A DNA stretch of 64,000 nt from Dreissena polymorpha (Eukaryota; Mollusca; Bivalvia; Myida; Dreissenidae): contig NC_068358.1 in assembly GCF_020536995.1 (NCBI RefSeq), positions 3,134,043-3,198,042 of the forward strand. The letters run 5' to 3'. Both the position numbers and the translations under genes were made by a program. Positions 23,555 through 36,009 of the stretch are shown piece after piece (position 1 is the first letter of the stretch; each line of letters opens with the position of its first letter). The notes beneath the pieces were generated by a model. The model did not search any database. It worked only from the letters and a program-made list of their open reading frames with translations, and was not told where the DNA came from.

Positions 23555-24064
23555 CATGTTTACGGTGGCACTAAGGGGACATCACCGCTATAAAAAAAAG
23601 AAGTTAGGAAAACTCAAGTTCTATTTTCCTGTCTCCAAAAACAATCACCTCTTGAAAACATACTTATTTTGTGTTTCCCAGAGTCAATTTTTTTGAGACG
23701 TAAAAACAGAACTTGTGTTTCCGGACTTCTTTTTTTGGAGCGGTAATGTATAAGTATTATTTTTAGGATTAGTATTATTATTACTGTTATTATTATTATT
23801 ATTATCATTATTATTAGAAGTAGTAGTAGTAGCAGCATCAGTAGCAGCAGCAACAGCAGCAGTAGTAGTAGTAGTAGTTGTAGTAGTAGGACCAGAAGTA
23901 GTAGTATTAGTAGTAGAAGTAGTAGTAGTAGAAGTAGTAGTAGTAGTAGTAGCAGCAGTAGTAGCAGTAGTAGTAGTAGAAGTAGTAGTAGTAGTAGTAG
24001 TAGAAACAGTAGAAGTAATAAGAGTAGTAGTAGCAGTAGTAGTAGTAGCAGAAGAAGTAGTAGA

Positions 24065-24132
<68 letters not shown>

Positions 24133-24173
24133 CAGTAGTAGTAGAAGTAGTAGTAGTAGTAGTAGAAGTAGAC

Positions 24174-24206
<33 letters not shown>

Positions 24207-24410
24207 CCAATAAGTAATAGACGTAGTAGTAGTAGAAGTAGTAGTAGTTTTAGTCACATTTGTAGTTGTCGAAGTAGTAGTAAAAGAAGAAGTAGAAGTA
24301 GTAGAAGAAGTAGTAGTAGTCGTAGTAGTAGTAGTGGTAGTAGTAGGAGTAGTAGTAGTAGTAGAAGTAGTAGTAGAAGAAGTAGTAGTAGAAGAAGTAG
24401 TAGTAGAAAA

Positions 24411-24497
<87 letters not shown>

Positions 24498-24510
24498 TGT
24501 AGTAGTAGTG

Positions 24511-24568
<58 letters not shown>

Positions 24569-24698
24569 AAGTAGTAGTAGTAGTAGCAGTATAGTAGTTG
24601 CAATAGTTGTAGTATTTTTGGAGACGGGAAAACAGAACGTGTGTTTTCCCTACTTCTTTTTTTAAAGCGGTGATGTCACCTTTGTGCCACCGAACATG
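23555..24698. mobile_element. Foldback element with long inverted repeats around a GTA microsatellite
   Basis: Bases 23555-23640 and 24615-24698 are inverted copies of each other (about 85 bp, diverged by a few changes), sharing GACATCACCGCT and GAAAAC words. A third, inverted partial copy lies at about 23692-23752. Between them is the long trinucleotide tract. It is a MITE-like element in which a microsatellite has expanded. Confidence 0.7.
23768..24606. repeat. GTA/TAC trinucleotide microsatellite, about 0.8 kb
   Basis: Starts with ATT repeats, then interrupted GTA units (interruptions AGA, AGC), with the purest run at about 24415-24560. Open frames on both strands here are artefacts of the repeat (poly-Leu, poly-Tyr, poly-Val). 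Confidence 0.95.
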
Positions 24699-24709
24699 TT
24701 CGTATCATT

Positions 24710-25250
24710 GCTCCAATGAACACTAGGAACAATATGTTAACAGAAAACACTTTCACAGTGTACAGGCAAAATGCCATCATAGAGGTATTTATGAATTTGT
24801 TTAAAAAGCATAATCGTACCTATAAAGTTTGAATATTCCTTGATTGTAGAAATCTATTGTATTTCTATATCTATAAATCCTGCGGGTATACACAACAGAT
24901 CAAAGATTCCGTAACACTTACTTTTGACCTAGTACGATTTAATAATTCCGTTTCTAGTTTAACACAACACGTCCTTTTAGTCCTTACTCCCAATGTGTTA
25001 TTCATATTTTGCGCCCGAAAACTCGCGTGTATTCAAATTAAATGACGCAACGATTCAAATAGATATAAGTAAATGAAGTTAAATTAGTCTAACCGTTGTG
25101 TTTAAGGGGCACGCGACGGGGAATTATCAATACATAGTATTATTTTCTTGCTACATTGTAATAATAAGATGTACCATTCTATTTGAATGATTTAGTATAT
25201 CGATACGTCTCAATTTTAATGACAAATATTTAATTCTATGTAATCATATT
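24710..25250. other. Gene-less AT-rich stretch
   Basis: No feature was seen before the transposase-like segment that begins near 25255. Confidence 0.4.
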
Positions 25251-25254
25251 TTAG

Positions 25255-26119
25255 GTGTATTCACACGCAAACATGCAGCATTGCCTGGAAGCACCCATGA
25301 TGCCCAAGTGTTTAGAATGTCAGTACTAAGTGATACTTTGGAGGCTCATCATCATGGTAAGTGAATATTCTAAAATGAATTGATTTCTTTTTACTGTTAT
25401 TTCGTTAATTGTTATGCATTGTTTTGTTTCAAATATATAAATTTATATTCATAAAAGGTTAATGGAACAAAATGGATGTGTAAATACATTATGTACATAA
25501 TGAAATGAACCACATTCTATAATTGTTGTTAAATATTTCTGCGTTAAGGTTTGTAAGATGGAATTATGTAGAGGGAAAGTGCCTACCCATGAAAAAAGTT
25601 TATCATGACGCCTTACCTGCATCCTGGTCAGTGCATATCTTTTGAACACTTAATACATTTACCAGTCTTTACAGTGCGCTGAATCTTTTCTTATAGCACA
25701 TGTCTTAGTTGATTTTGATGAACAATGATATGTTTGAAATAAATATTGTAAATGTAGCATATTTACACCAGGACCCCTACAGCCCTTGCAATGACAAGAA
25801 ATGTTATCGAAAGAACAGTCGTTGTCCTGAAGCGCGGGTTTCATGTTCTTCATGGAGAGGTATTATTTAAGTAGCAATGTGTCAATAAACACTATAGCAT
25901 TTGTGTTTATCATGAAATATGTTACATATGCGCTATATTAACTAATTTAAATTTCAAAATATTAACTTATAATTAGTAAACTTTAAGATGTGAATGAATC
26001 CAGGCCAAGTTTCCCGCATTATCATTGCATGTACAGTTTTGCATGATAAAGCCAAGGCGTGGGGTGAGATGAAAGAATTCTTAGAGGGAGAAGACCATCG
26101 ACCTCATGCACTTATCTAG
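25255..26119 (+). mobile_element. Harbinger (HARBI1-like) transposase relic
   Basis: Three plus-strand pieces match the DDE_4/HARBI1 transposase. 25255-25356 encodes LPGSTHDAQVFRMSVLSD, with the second catalytic Asp in the THD motif. 25772-25859 encodes TRNVIERTVVVLKRGF. About 26005-26119 encodes QVSRIIIACTVLHDKAKAWG and then a stop. AG/GTAAGT-like splice signals border the first two pieces (GTAAGT at 25357). The segment normally between the first two pieces (LLGDSGY and its neighbours) was not found, and the phases of the first two pieces do not join. I therefore read it as a decayed element or domesticated-gene relic. Confidence 0.65.
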
Positions 26120-26124
26120 CTTGA

Positions 26125-27375
26125 GTAACCCTGTTTGGCAAGCTATCATGGATGCAATAACCGCTAACATTTTCAGGTTTAAAAAAATTAAATGCAATGC
26201 AAAGAATACATTTAAGTATGACTATGTGCAATAAGTGTAAAATTAATTTCATAACATTTAAAAGGCTGTTTTAACTCTTGCTTTACAATTAACAATAACA
26301 TAACAATAATAAGAAATGAACAATAATAATTATATTATTAATACTATTGAATATTGAATAACATTTATAACAAAAATAATTAATACTGTTTATAAAACTA
26401 ATTATGATTAATAATAATATTCAACAATACATAACACTATTTGCAGATGAATTGATGAAAACGGCTGTCTGGACAAATAAATCCTTCACAATTTTTCTTT
26501 TGCAAACGCCATCAGGTGCGTTGTTTGCTGGAACAATACTTTTTGCGTCTTCATCAGCATCAACTGTTCCTTCTTGCCGTCAATGGAACCAGCATAATAG
26601 ACCATCTGAAGTTCCTTCAGGGTCCCCTCTTTTCTGATTTATTGGAAAGGGGCTTTATATCATTTTGTTATCATTTTGTTACCATAAACATTTATAAATA
26701 ATAACCGTATTACAAAATATTATTTCTTGTCATTGTTAAGTGTTTTCTGAAAATAGAAACATATGGTGTCATACATTTGCAGTGTTGATGTTCTTTTTGA
26801 ATCAAAGTAAGGTTTACGATTTTTTCAATTTAAAGTTTATTTAATTTTTAATATTGTTCAATTTATTATAATAAATGCATTATTACACAATGTTTGAATA
26901 TGTAACACATGCAAAAAAGATGTTGATAGTCTTCCGCTGTCTGGAATCCTGCTTGGTTTCGTCATACAATGTGTGTTGTCATCTATAGAAACAAGCAGAC
27001 TTAGGACTGAAAAACAGATATTTATTTGTGCAGCATTTATATTTACATTTTCGAAAATTATTCCTCTTTCAGCCGCGAAAAAGGAACAACACTATAAATG
27101 AAAACAAACGTGTTTAAATGTACTGGATTTTTCTTTTACATCACATAAATGTAACACATTGTTATATGCTTCAGGGTTTGTTTATGTGAAGTTAGTATTC
27201 GAAATTGAAAATGCCGGTTCGGTATAAGAAAGAAATCCTATGCAAGCGCGAAGAAGAAACATTAATATGTAACGTAATACATATATTAAATGTATTCCAG
27301 TTATTTTGTTTTTATTTACTCATGAAATGTTTGCATTATTTTTCTTTAAAATCATATATCAAATTTGCTACGCGT
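26125..27375. other. Gene-less AT-rich stretch
   Basis: The open frame at 26404-26637 has no recognised motif. No RNA gene or clear repeat was seen. Confidence 0.4.
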
Positions 27376-27379
27376 GACT

Positions 27380-27430
27380 AAGGAATAAGGAACTGTTCCT
27401 TATTCCTTATTCGAATAAGGAATAAGGAAC
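27380..27430. repeat. Nested palindrome of AAGGAATAAGGAAC units
   Basis: The 14-bp unit at 27380-27393 is followed by its inverse at 27395-27408, and 27395-27430 is a perfect 36-bp palindrome centred on TTCGAA. The three arms could form alternative hairpins. Confidence 0.9.
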
Positions 27431-27438
27431 AATGAAAA

Positions 27439-27556
27439 TGACATTTCGTAATCAGGCATGATGCAAAAACACTGATAATTCGTTTAGCCAGTACTACGAA
27501 GTAATGGCTAAACGAATTATCAGTGTTTTTGCATCATGCCTGATTACGAAATGTCA
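27439..27556. repeat. Perfect 52-bp inverted repeat with a 14-bp loop
   Basis: Arms 27439-27490 and 27505-27556 are exactly complementary, separated by GTACTACGAAGTAA. It is probably a young foldback insertion together with the adjacent palindrome at 27380-27430. Confidence 0.95.
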
Positions 27557-27754
27557 CCACTGTCGACAAAAATCAATAGACATGGTAATAAATACTTACA
27601 CTAGGATGCCTTAAACGCTACTGATTTTTGAAAAGGCGATCTTACAGGGCACTGCTTGCAGATTTGTTCATAAATATTTAACATCCTAAACAAAACATGA
27701 TGAATGAATTTTATTAATTGCAAACTAGTTTTAAATACATTTTATTCGAGTGGA

Positions 27755-28235
27755 ATGTGTTCAATTTCATTTCAAGTGGCTTGTCTTGTCCGAAATGGAG
27801 TATCTTTAATTCTGGATGGTCAACCAATCATTACGCAAAAAGTAACGTTAGAGCTCCACAAACTGCAGACAGAGGTAGCTATACTGAAAGACATGGTTAT
27901 AACGTTACAGGAGACATGACCTTCATGCAAGTATTGGTTTCGTAAATGTTATCTTGTATTTTTATAAAATTTATGGATGTATTTACACTAGCTAATAATG
28001 ACCTTTTCCCACACGCGCTAGCAGATGTATCAACTGGTACGCTTATACTTTTGTTTATTTTCAAATGACAATAAACAGGTGAAATGCCAATGCAGCAACC
28101 TATTCCAGCATTTATGGCAACATTGGCTACCTCAGATCAAGCATGTGCCGTAGATGCCCCACTCATTTTCAACAGGGAGCTTCTTGTTACTCGCAATGCA
28201 TGCGATATCCGCCATGGAACATTCCGCGCGGCCAT
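27755..28235 (+). pseudogene. C1q-domain gene relic, two exons (plus strand)
   Basis: Exon 1 (27755-27926) starts MCSISFQVACL, a signal-peptide-like stretch, and continues VSLILDGQP and a coiled coil ending EVAILKDMVITLQET, parallel to the intact gene at 42478-45300. Exon 2 (28079-28235, 157 bp) follows an AACAG acceptor, encodes LIFNRELLVTRNACDIRHG, and ends at GTAAGT with the same phases as the intact gene. Damage: TGA at 27917-27919 replaces the TGT Cys codon, and the donor of exon 1 reads GC instead of GT. The last C1q exon was not found before 29.6 kb. It is therefore a relic, in opposite orientation to the two C1q copies to the right. Confidence 0.75.
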
Positions 28236-28239
28236 GTAA

Positions 28240-29215
28240 GTTATATGCAACAGTGGTATCCTGCTTGTATGAATATTCGACGTTGAAACAAATGTTAAGA
28301 CTGTATCCAGCAACTACCAACAAAGCATACCGTTGCTTTATATGTGATATATACAATGATCCGCATATGACTTGATATTTATTGTTGGTATTTTATACTA
28401 GTGATAAGGCAAAATAAATTTTGCAATGATTCAATATTATGTAGTAGAAAAGAAAAGTTTCGTCGAAAAGTCGCACGGCGCTTTTTCGATATCAGGATTG
28501 TTTTTCTTATTCTTCACGACCGCCATAAACATTTATTTTTCATTTTTCACTATATGTTTAACTTAAAGATAGATTTTCAATGAGTATTTTTCAAGATATA
28601 TGCACAGAAGAAATTTGCTATTATGTCCATTTCATAACTTTTGAGTAAGATACCCGCAACATGCTTTACAGAACAGGTAAACACTTTTGTGTGTGGATGT
28701 GATACGAACTCAGTTAATCCTTGCTACAAACTTGGTTACAATCTGCATAACTGCAGAAGTTGAATGTCATGGACACTATTCTTTTCAGTCAGGTACAATT
28801 GCGTTACTTGCCCTTTCTCTTGACAAAAAAGGGAAAAGGGGCGTTTAGCCCACATGTTTCTATGGTCATCGCTTCACAAACACACGAGTAATTGTTCTCG
28901 GAAATAACAATTTTCTAAGTTATTTGAAGAGTACCTTCACATCAGGTGTTTGCAAGTTGTTTGTATTCTAACATTTAAACAGGGTACCTTCAACAAGTAG
29001 ACGTTATCTATAACTGATCAACAGTTAAGGGTTTGATTGTGATCACAATGAAGTTTTTTCATTAATTCTCAAATATTATACATTGCATATGTTGAGAAAT
29101 ACAAATGTGAATACATTGAAATAAATTGACATTATTGCTTTTATATCTTTTATAAATGACTCGTTATAAAACGCTGTTAACGTTAATTTACACCTATATG
29201 TTTTAAAAATAATTA
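28240..29215. other. Gene-less AT-rich stretch
   Basis: No missing C1q exon, RNA gene or clear repeat was found here. Confidence 0.4.
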
Positions 29216-29219
29216 TGGG

Positions 29220-32200
29220 CAAAGTGTGAAATGTTGAGCTCCTGTAAACCGGTTCAAACCTCCACTGCTTGGAAATGACCGTTCAAAGAAGGTGACGCAA
29301 GTTTTAGTATGTACATGTGGTAAATAACTTACAGTTTGGCAATGGTTTGTTGTCATTAAAAAGGACGACTTGTATTGGCAAACACATGTTTAAAAACAAA
29401 TTGAAATACACTTGTTGAAGGACAATACGCATTATTTTATCATGTTATTCACATTTATTTTCTTGTTGTTTATGTTTTGTTATATATTTTCCTGTCCTTT
29501 GAACTGATTAATCTGCATATTTCACTCAAAATAGCAAAACTTTACACACATGGGTGTAATTTTGGCTTGTCGACATTTAAGTTTAAGGATATGTTTTCTT
29601 AGACTACCAAAATTTTAAATGCAAATAGCTTTAGTTCACACAAAAACCCAGAAAAATACGAGTGCAGATTTCCATAATGCCAAGCTTCTATATCGCTTCT
29701 TGCTTCACTAAGGCAAGTAACCCTGACATCATCGCCAACCTCCAGTTTGGTAACGATTGTTGTACTTCCTTGTCTAAATGCAGTTCCAGCATGATTGTCC
29801 ACAACAAGATATCCGATTTTGGCAACCGAATTAATGACAATCTGCACATGGAATGTAGTCTTTGTACTAAGAGATAAACTAAACGTGTATGTACCGTTTC
29901 TGAAAATCATAATAGCAAACCTTTTAACAAAGACGCATAATATTTATCATAAAAACAACTACTTATAAATAAATAAGTGCCATGTTAAAGAATACAAATC
30001 AGGGAGAATTTATTATTTTAAAGAAGAAATACCATTTGTACTGGTCAAATGTTTTATATTTGTAAGTAAATTTATCTATCCTGAATGCGTTTTCTTAATA
30101 AATAATATGATGATTTGAGCGGTCTCAATCGTTCTAAATGTATGACAATAAAAGTATTCATATAATCTAACAGAATACATGGTATTTTATGTTATCAACC
30201 GAACATATGCGCCCGGAAAACCCCATTCCGGACATCGTATGACTTTCTGGTATCGAGCAATTTTTGGTCGAAGATAATCGAGTCAAATGTGCATCCTTTG
30301 ATATCTTTGAGTAAGTTGACTATGAAGGAAGGCATCGATAAAATGCTTGAACTGGAGCCTGTAAAGTGTATATTGCCGGAAAAATAGCTTATCACAACCC
30401 CTGAGATGAAGTTAAATTCAATATTTGTGTATTATAATATTGTGCCATCGCCACGGTTTGTAACAAAAACAAACGCATAGTCTTAAACCCTTCCGCATAA
30501 AATCTGTACGTAAGGCAAACGTCATAGACTGACATACTTTCAACACACACTACTTTGAAATGGTTCAAGTTGACTGCAGTAAGTGCCAATAACTGTATAA
30601 AAATATTAATCTCAACCAGTGTGTATCGTTAATATATCATAAAACTTAACTATACATATACGGAATTAAGGGGACTTTTTATATTATCACTATTTCCAAC
30701 TATTTTTTCTAAAATTAGTATAAGAATAAAATGCTCATAGTGATAAAAGGACTTTGGCTTACTTTATGCTACTTTAGGTTTTTGCCCGAATGTATAAAGA
30801 CACTGCCTTCTCTAAATCTGCAGCAAAAATTACAACACTTGGAGATCTAAAATACGCATGTTCAAGTGGCGTACATGTGCCCAATCAAAATAGGTGTAGG
30901 ACTATCTAAGTTAGTTATATATTCTTACAAAAAAATGCTGCAATAACATCTTTTCTTTGGTATCTTGTTCCGAAAATATACTAACATTAATATGTGTTGA
31001 ATTAGACTTAATTTGAATTTACTGTTATAACCGAATATCAAAATAGTTATTGACTAATCCAATTTAGAGGCAGTCAACATTTAAAAACTGCATACGCCAT
31101 GAGTCTGAAAATGACAACAAATTAACGGATATGATTTATAGTTTAAGAACGTTAAAGGCAACATGTTCCACGCATACATATCAGCAAATAATATATTGCT
31201 GAACACAAAACCACACCCAAATTAAAAAAACAATACTTACACGAATGGCATGATTGTTGTAAATTTACCAGCATGTTCTTCAGAATTGATACTTTGTTCT
31301 CTAATTTAAGCAGCTCATGTGCTAGTTCTTGATTACTTCCTGGCTGTCCATCCACCAAAAACGAAACTCCACCATCACTTAGGCACTCGGCAAATATCGA
31401 ATATATATATCAGTAAAACGACATAAATATTGGTAGTTTTCAAACGTGCTTCGCTCTCTGAAAATGTTACTATTGTTACATCTAGAAAAGATAAAACGGG
31501 TTTATATACTGGCCGTTGCTGGATTAAAGCGACTCACTAGCAAAAATAACTTTTACTTTAAATAATGACATGTGTTTAATTAAAATTGAACTTTTAAATC
31601 GGGTATGTAGCTCACGGGCGTGTTTACCTATGTGTATGTGTATGCGTGTTTGTATACAATCGTAGCTTATTTTTTTAGAGTATCTTAATGTCCTAGGTAT
31701 TCACGCGATGAGAACATTATATAATCGTGCGAATCACCTTTTAAGTTATTATCGCAACAAAAGTGACTATCGTATCTTAAATGTTTCGTTTTTGTGGATT
31801 GATGTACACCTATTGAATATGTTTACATTTTTTGTTGATTCTATAAATTTCACATTCAAGCTATTTACCACCCAAAATCCATAAAATAAACATAAAAAAG
31901 AAAATTAAATCCTACGAAGTCACACGATTTGAGACGTCAATTCAAAATCTAATTAATAAATATGAAAAGTTGTTAATCATAAGCTTATTGCGCTGCAATT
32001 CAATTACACATACACATTTTATTGATAATGTGCATGTTCATCTGAGGGGTTCACACGCGCATACCGAATATACTAGTATGGCAACAGGCTATTGCTGTGT
32101 GTTTGATACATGGACGTAGACGCAGTTTAAATATTGTTATCATTTGTTGGCACTTCATTGTAAATATGGTTTTAAGCCTTTAAAATGTGGACTATGTAAT

Positions 32201-33000
32201 ATGCTCACAATAGTAGTACGCATTCCGCTTTAAATTTTATGGTGAATATTTTGAGTTTCAACAACTTAATCATTTATATTTATACACTCATTAAACTTTC
32301 AATGGATATTTCATTCCAAATATCTTTGATTTATTTTAAAATAGCTTGGTCGTGGTGCATTTTGAAATCATATGTTAAATCTTATAACGATGCAAGTTAT
32401 TTGTGCACGCGTTAACAGTACGTAGAAAATGAATTAATTTAATCTTAATTAAGTTAACAGACGTGATCCAAAACAGGTTGCATTTAAGGCGATGCGATAA
32501 CAAGTAACTAATAGAGGAAAAAAACACACACTGCTAATATATATAAATAGTTTATTTGGGTGAATCTGGAATTTTTAATCTAAATGTCCAAAAAGGTTTG
32601 AAACATATCATAAAGCTGTTTACAAAACGAGTGATTATATATTAAGATACCTGTGTCGCCATAAATAAGAGTAAATGATGTCGCTGTTTTTAAGCATAAT
32701 TGTGATGTATCCAAAATTATATTAAAACACGATCGCTTCATTTGTAAAATACAAAAAAAAAACAGTTATCCAATATGATACTTTAATGCATCGTTGATAA
32801 AAAAAAACATTGACTACTAATTTAGACGTTTTAAAGAATCACAGTTAGAATAAAGTTTGTGTTAATACAACTGCAGTGTCGATTGATGGCAATTTTGTTT
32901 AACGATATCGTTTAATATTACTTTTATAAAGAATCAAATAGAAACTTTAAATTGCATCTCACACGAATAGCTTTCCTTTCGTATAAAATTTAAACAGGTC
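29220..33000. repeat. Segmental duplication, copy A (C1q locus)
   Basis: This block matches 42040-46750 in the same orientation. Shared words occur beyond the 3' end (GGTGACGCAAGTTTTAGTAT at 29291 and 42111), through exons and introns, and upstream of the gene (GGTGAATATTTTGA at 32241 and 46187). Copy A lacks the 1-kb intron insertion of copy B. The left part also contains a dispersed repeat word (GAGCTCCTGTAAACCGGTTC at 29237) that recurs near 36628. Confidence 0.75.
29599..31424 (-). pseudogene. C1q-domain gene copy A, three exons, damaged start
   Basis: Exon 1 (31241-31424) encodes VSFLVDGQPGSNQELAHELL and a coiled coil, exon 2 (30205-30358) encodes IIFDQKLLDTRKSYDVRNGVF, and exon 3 (29599-29899) encodes NGTYTFSLSLST through GSTTIVTKLEVGDDVRVTC to HSYFSGFL. 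Splice phases (1 and 2) and acceptors (TTACAG, TTTCAG) match the intact sister at 42478-45300. Differences: a TGA at 31410-31412 interrupts the aligned signal peptide at codon 5, the exon 2 donor is a weak GTTCGG, and one extra base near the end extends the C-terminus beyond the usual stop. It is probably a pseudogene, though an alternative first exon cannot be excluded. Confidence 0.7.
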
Positions 33001-35900
33001 ATCAGACTTATGTCTAATCTTATAACAAAATAATGCAATATTGTATAATGTGTATTTTTAAATTTGTTGAATTAAGTACCTGTCCTGTGCATTTTCTATA
33101 CATGTCCATTAATTAATAAATGAAAACGAAAACAAACAACCGCTTCAAAACTTTTTTTTCAGTATTAAATGTCCATTGAATCCAGGATAACCCAATTGTT
33201 TCTAGTGTCGCCAATCAGCCGTTTATGTTCAAGGAAACATACGCTTGTGCAATCGATCGTGTTTAAAAACTGTTTCAAACACGTATTTCAGATTAATTAA
33301 CAGTTTATACATAGTTTAATGACTGCTAGTGTCCTCCAGAAAGCGTTAAGTTTATTATGAACGGTTAGTTAAGAAAACCTCAAGCAGCAACACACCAAGT
33401 TATAACATTTGTAAGAAATAAGAAGTAAATTAAAAAATGGTTTGAAATTTACAATCGGGTTCTTCGGGCAAGCAAAATTTTGTTTTTATATCCGTAATTT
33501 GTGTTTTGGACGTGTTTCTGTAGTACCTGATATTGACACTTCTTCCTCTGCTTCATCTGCTGCTATAACTACTACTACAACTTCTGCTGATGCTACTACT
33601 TCTGCTACATTAGCTACAATTTCTACTACTACAACGAATTATACTACTTGAATGGAGATATTGTAGTGTAAATTCGTTTTCTTTAGTGAGCCATACACAT
33701 ATTTTGGATGAATATATTACATTAAACATGTTAAAACATCCTAGTTTGTGGAACGACGAGATGAATGATTCGTATGGATTTCATAATATAGTTATTCTGC
33801 AATGAGCTTGATTGTTGAAGCACTCAATCATTTAAGGCTATAAAAGAAACACACGAAAGTCACTGAAAAATATGTTACTAAGAAGAAAAACGTGATAACT
33901 GCTGATTGTTATTATTCCCAGTCAAATAAAAGGTTGATCCAATAATACAGTTCCCAATTGAATGTTCTGTAGCTACCATGAAGCACATTAATAAACTAAT
34001 GCAAATACCGCGATGTTATAACTAATACTAAACAAAACGTTCGATTGTTTTGTTAAGTTACTGGTTTTTGATCAATATATCGTGAACGATTCGAACTTTT
34101 AAACAACAAAACACCTTCGTATGCCAACAACTCGTAGACAATAGACCGTGCTACCCCTGAATCGCAAATTTGTTCGTCCAATATTGATTATAAAACCATA
34201 TTGTTCGCGAAGCTAGATGATGACGATTTTATGTGCAAAATGTAGACAGTATGCCCATATCACATGAGTGTTTTAGGAACAATTCAAACTGCATATCCGA
34301 TGTTGGCACAACATTTTGGAATTATGGAGGATTTTTCCGGCCAACCATTTTATCAAAGGTAAAAGACCTAGGCTTTTTTGCCGAGTTTATGTACAGAGGA
34401 GGTTCGTTATGTTACAGTCAAGGTCGTATTACTGCATAATGCTGAATTGTATTGTTATGTGACGCAAATTATTATTTTGATCTGATATATTTTTTCCTTG
34501 CTAAATCAATCGCATTCAAATATAAGATATTTAACAGCCAACATTTCATAGTGAAATGTCATGCCTTGAGTGCAGTTCGCCTTTTGCGTTCTGAAACTTT
34601 TTTTTTAATTGCTAAAATTAAATTGGCGTAAATTATACAGATGTTCTTCTGTGTAAAATGTATTATATATTTGCTTTAAAAAGCCTTGATGATATGTTGT
34701 TGAGGTACCTTACCGCAAATAAACCATAATCTGAGTTTCTTTTTTTTGCCTAGTGTTTTTCTTGACCAATAACTTTGAATCCAATTATGTTCGTACTAAC
34801 CCATGCAACTGTATATATACTGAGGCGAGGGAGAAAAACAATATAAGACCTTGTCTTCCGTTCTCATCCCATTCAAACATGTTAATATTTATTATAAATG
34901 TTGTATGAAATCGTATGTATAACCATGCTTGTTTGAAATAAATATGTTTAAACTAAATAAACCATAACATCAGACATATCTGTGGTTTGTACCTTGTGTG
35001 TTATTTGGTACAAACCGGTCATTAGTCGGACCTCACTATGGCCCTGCAGATCCAGAATTTCATCGGTCAAATCTCATATTGGCCATGGGTTTCCATGTAA
35101 GCCGTTTTTCTCCGTTTTTGTCGAGTTTTGAGATGTATTGGTGATTGTAAAGCTGTATCAAACGAGTATTTTGGATTTGTTTTTTATAGAAATTGGATAC
35201 AATACAATTAAGGTTATGGTTATACTAACTAATGTTGAGAAGTAAATATAATTCTCCTTGGCTGATTTTGATTTTTTTTTTTTGCTTATACCATGTTCTG
35301 TAATATATAAAACACTTGAATTACATATTCCACATACATCCTGGCCGAAGAATTACGTATAAGAACGTCGGTGATTTAATGAATATGCTGGTAAATATTG
35401 GATTTGCTTAAAAATACTGTACGTTTTAGAAAACAACACAACAATTCATTAACATGGGTTTAACGAATTTGACACAACAACGCTTTAAGCTTTCATTCTA
35501 ATATATTAAACATCGTTAATGTTGAGAAGTTAAAATGTAAATATATTGACATTCTTTGATATTGTAACGGTTTTGTGCCGTCGGTAAATACTGTTTCCTT
35601 TCTATCAACCAGGTAGTTACTAGTTTATTAAAATGTTATTAGTCTGTGAATAGATGTCTTCAAGAATAAAGAAATGAAAACAGTGAGACTTAATTTATTT
35701 ATTCTTCTCAAAATATACCAACATGAAGCAACAAATGTATAAGAATATAATATAGTTACATTTTGTCCGACATCCCAGTTCATTCTTGTTATTATTATTA
35801 TTAAAGGTTTTAAAAGTTTAAATAATTTTGGATGTTGTGTGGCCGAAAAGTTGAATGTCCTAAGTCGTCTGCGGTGCGTCTTTAACATTGATGCCCCTTG
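33000..35900. other. Gene-less AT-rich stretch
   Basis: A short ACT/TCT-rich coding-like tract (33530-33650) gives a Ser/Thr-rich frame that looks like simple sequence. A 10-bp inverted pair (GGTTTGTACC/GGTACAAACC) lies at 34984-35016. The open frame at 34233-34439 is unrecognised. Nothing else was seen. Confidence 0.35.
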
Positions 35901-35939
35901 ATACAATTCCTCAGACTCCGTAAACGGTTATGCGACAGC

Positions 35940-36000
35940 TCCGTCCAATCAGAATGCTCGAATCGCCGATTTGAACCACTGTCATCCAATCAAATATGCG
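35940..36000. promoter_or_regulatory. Promoter-like cluster: two CCAAT boxes and an E2F-like site
   Basis: CCAATCAGAA (about 35945), CCAATCAAAT (about 35987) and GCGCGCCAAAA (about 35998) stand close together in a locally GC-richer patch. A minus-strand frame at 35628-35906 (MLKTHRRRLRTFNF...) and a short plus-strand frame (MNSSKRFRTSG) start on either side, but neither is recognised. This could be a promoter of an unseen first exon, or chance. Confidence 0.25.
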
Positions 36001-36009
36001 CGCCAAAAT

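Noticed and set aside
23614-24603. Long open frames of poly-Leu, poly-Tyr and poly-Val
   Set aside because: Direct translation of the GTA microsatellite.
25255-26119. An intact domesticated HARBI1 gene
   Set aside because: A conserved middle segment is missing and exon phases do not match.
33442-33651. Ser/Thr-rich frame as a possible mucin-like secreted domain
   Set aside because: It coincides with an ACT/TCT simple tract and has no neighbouring exons.
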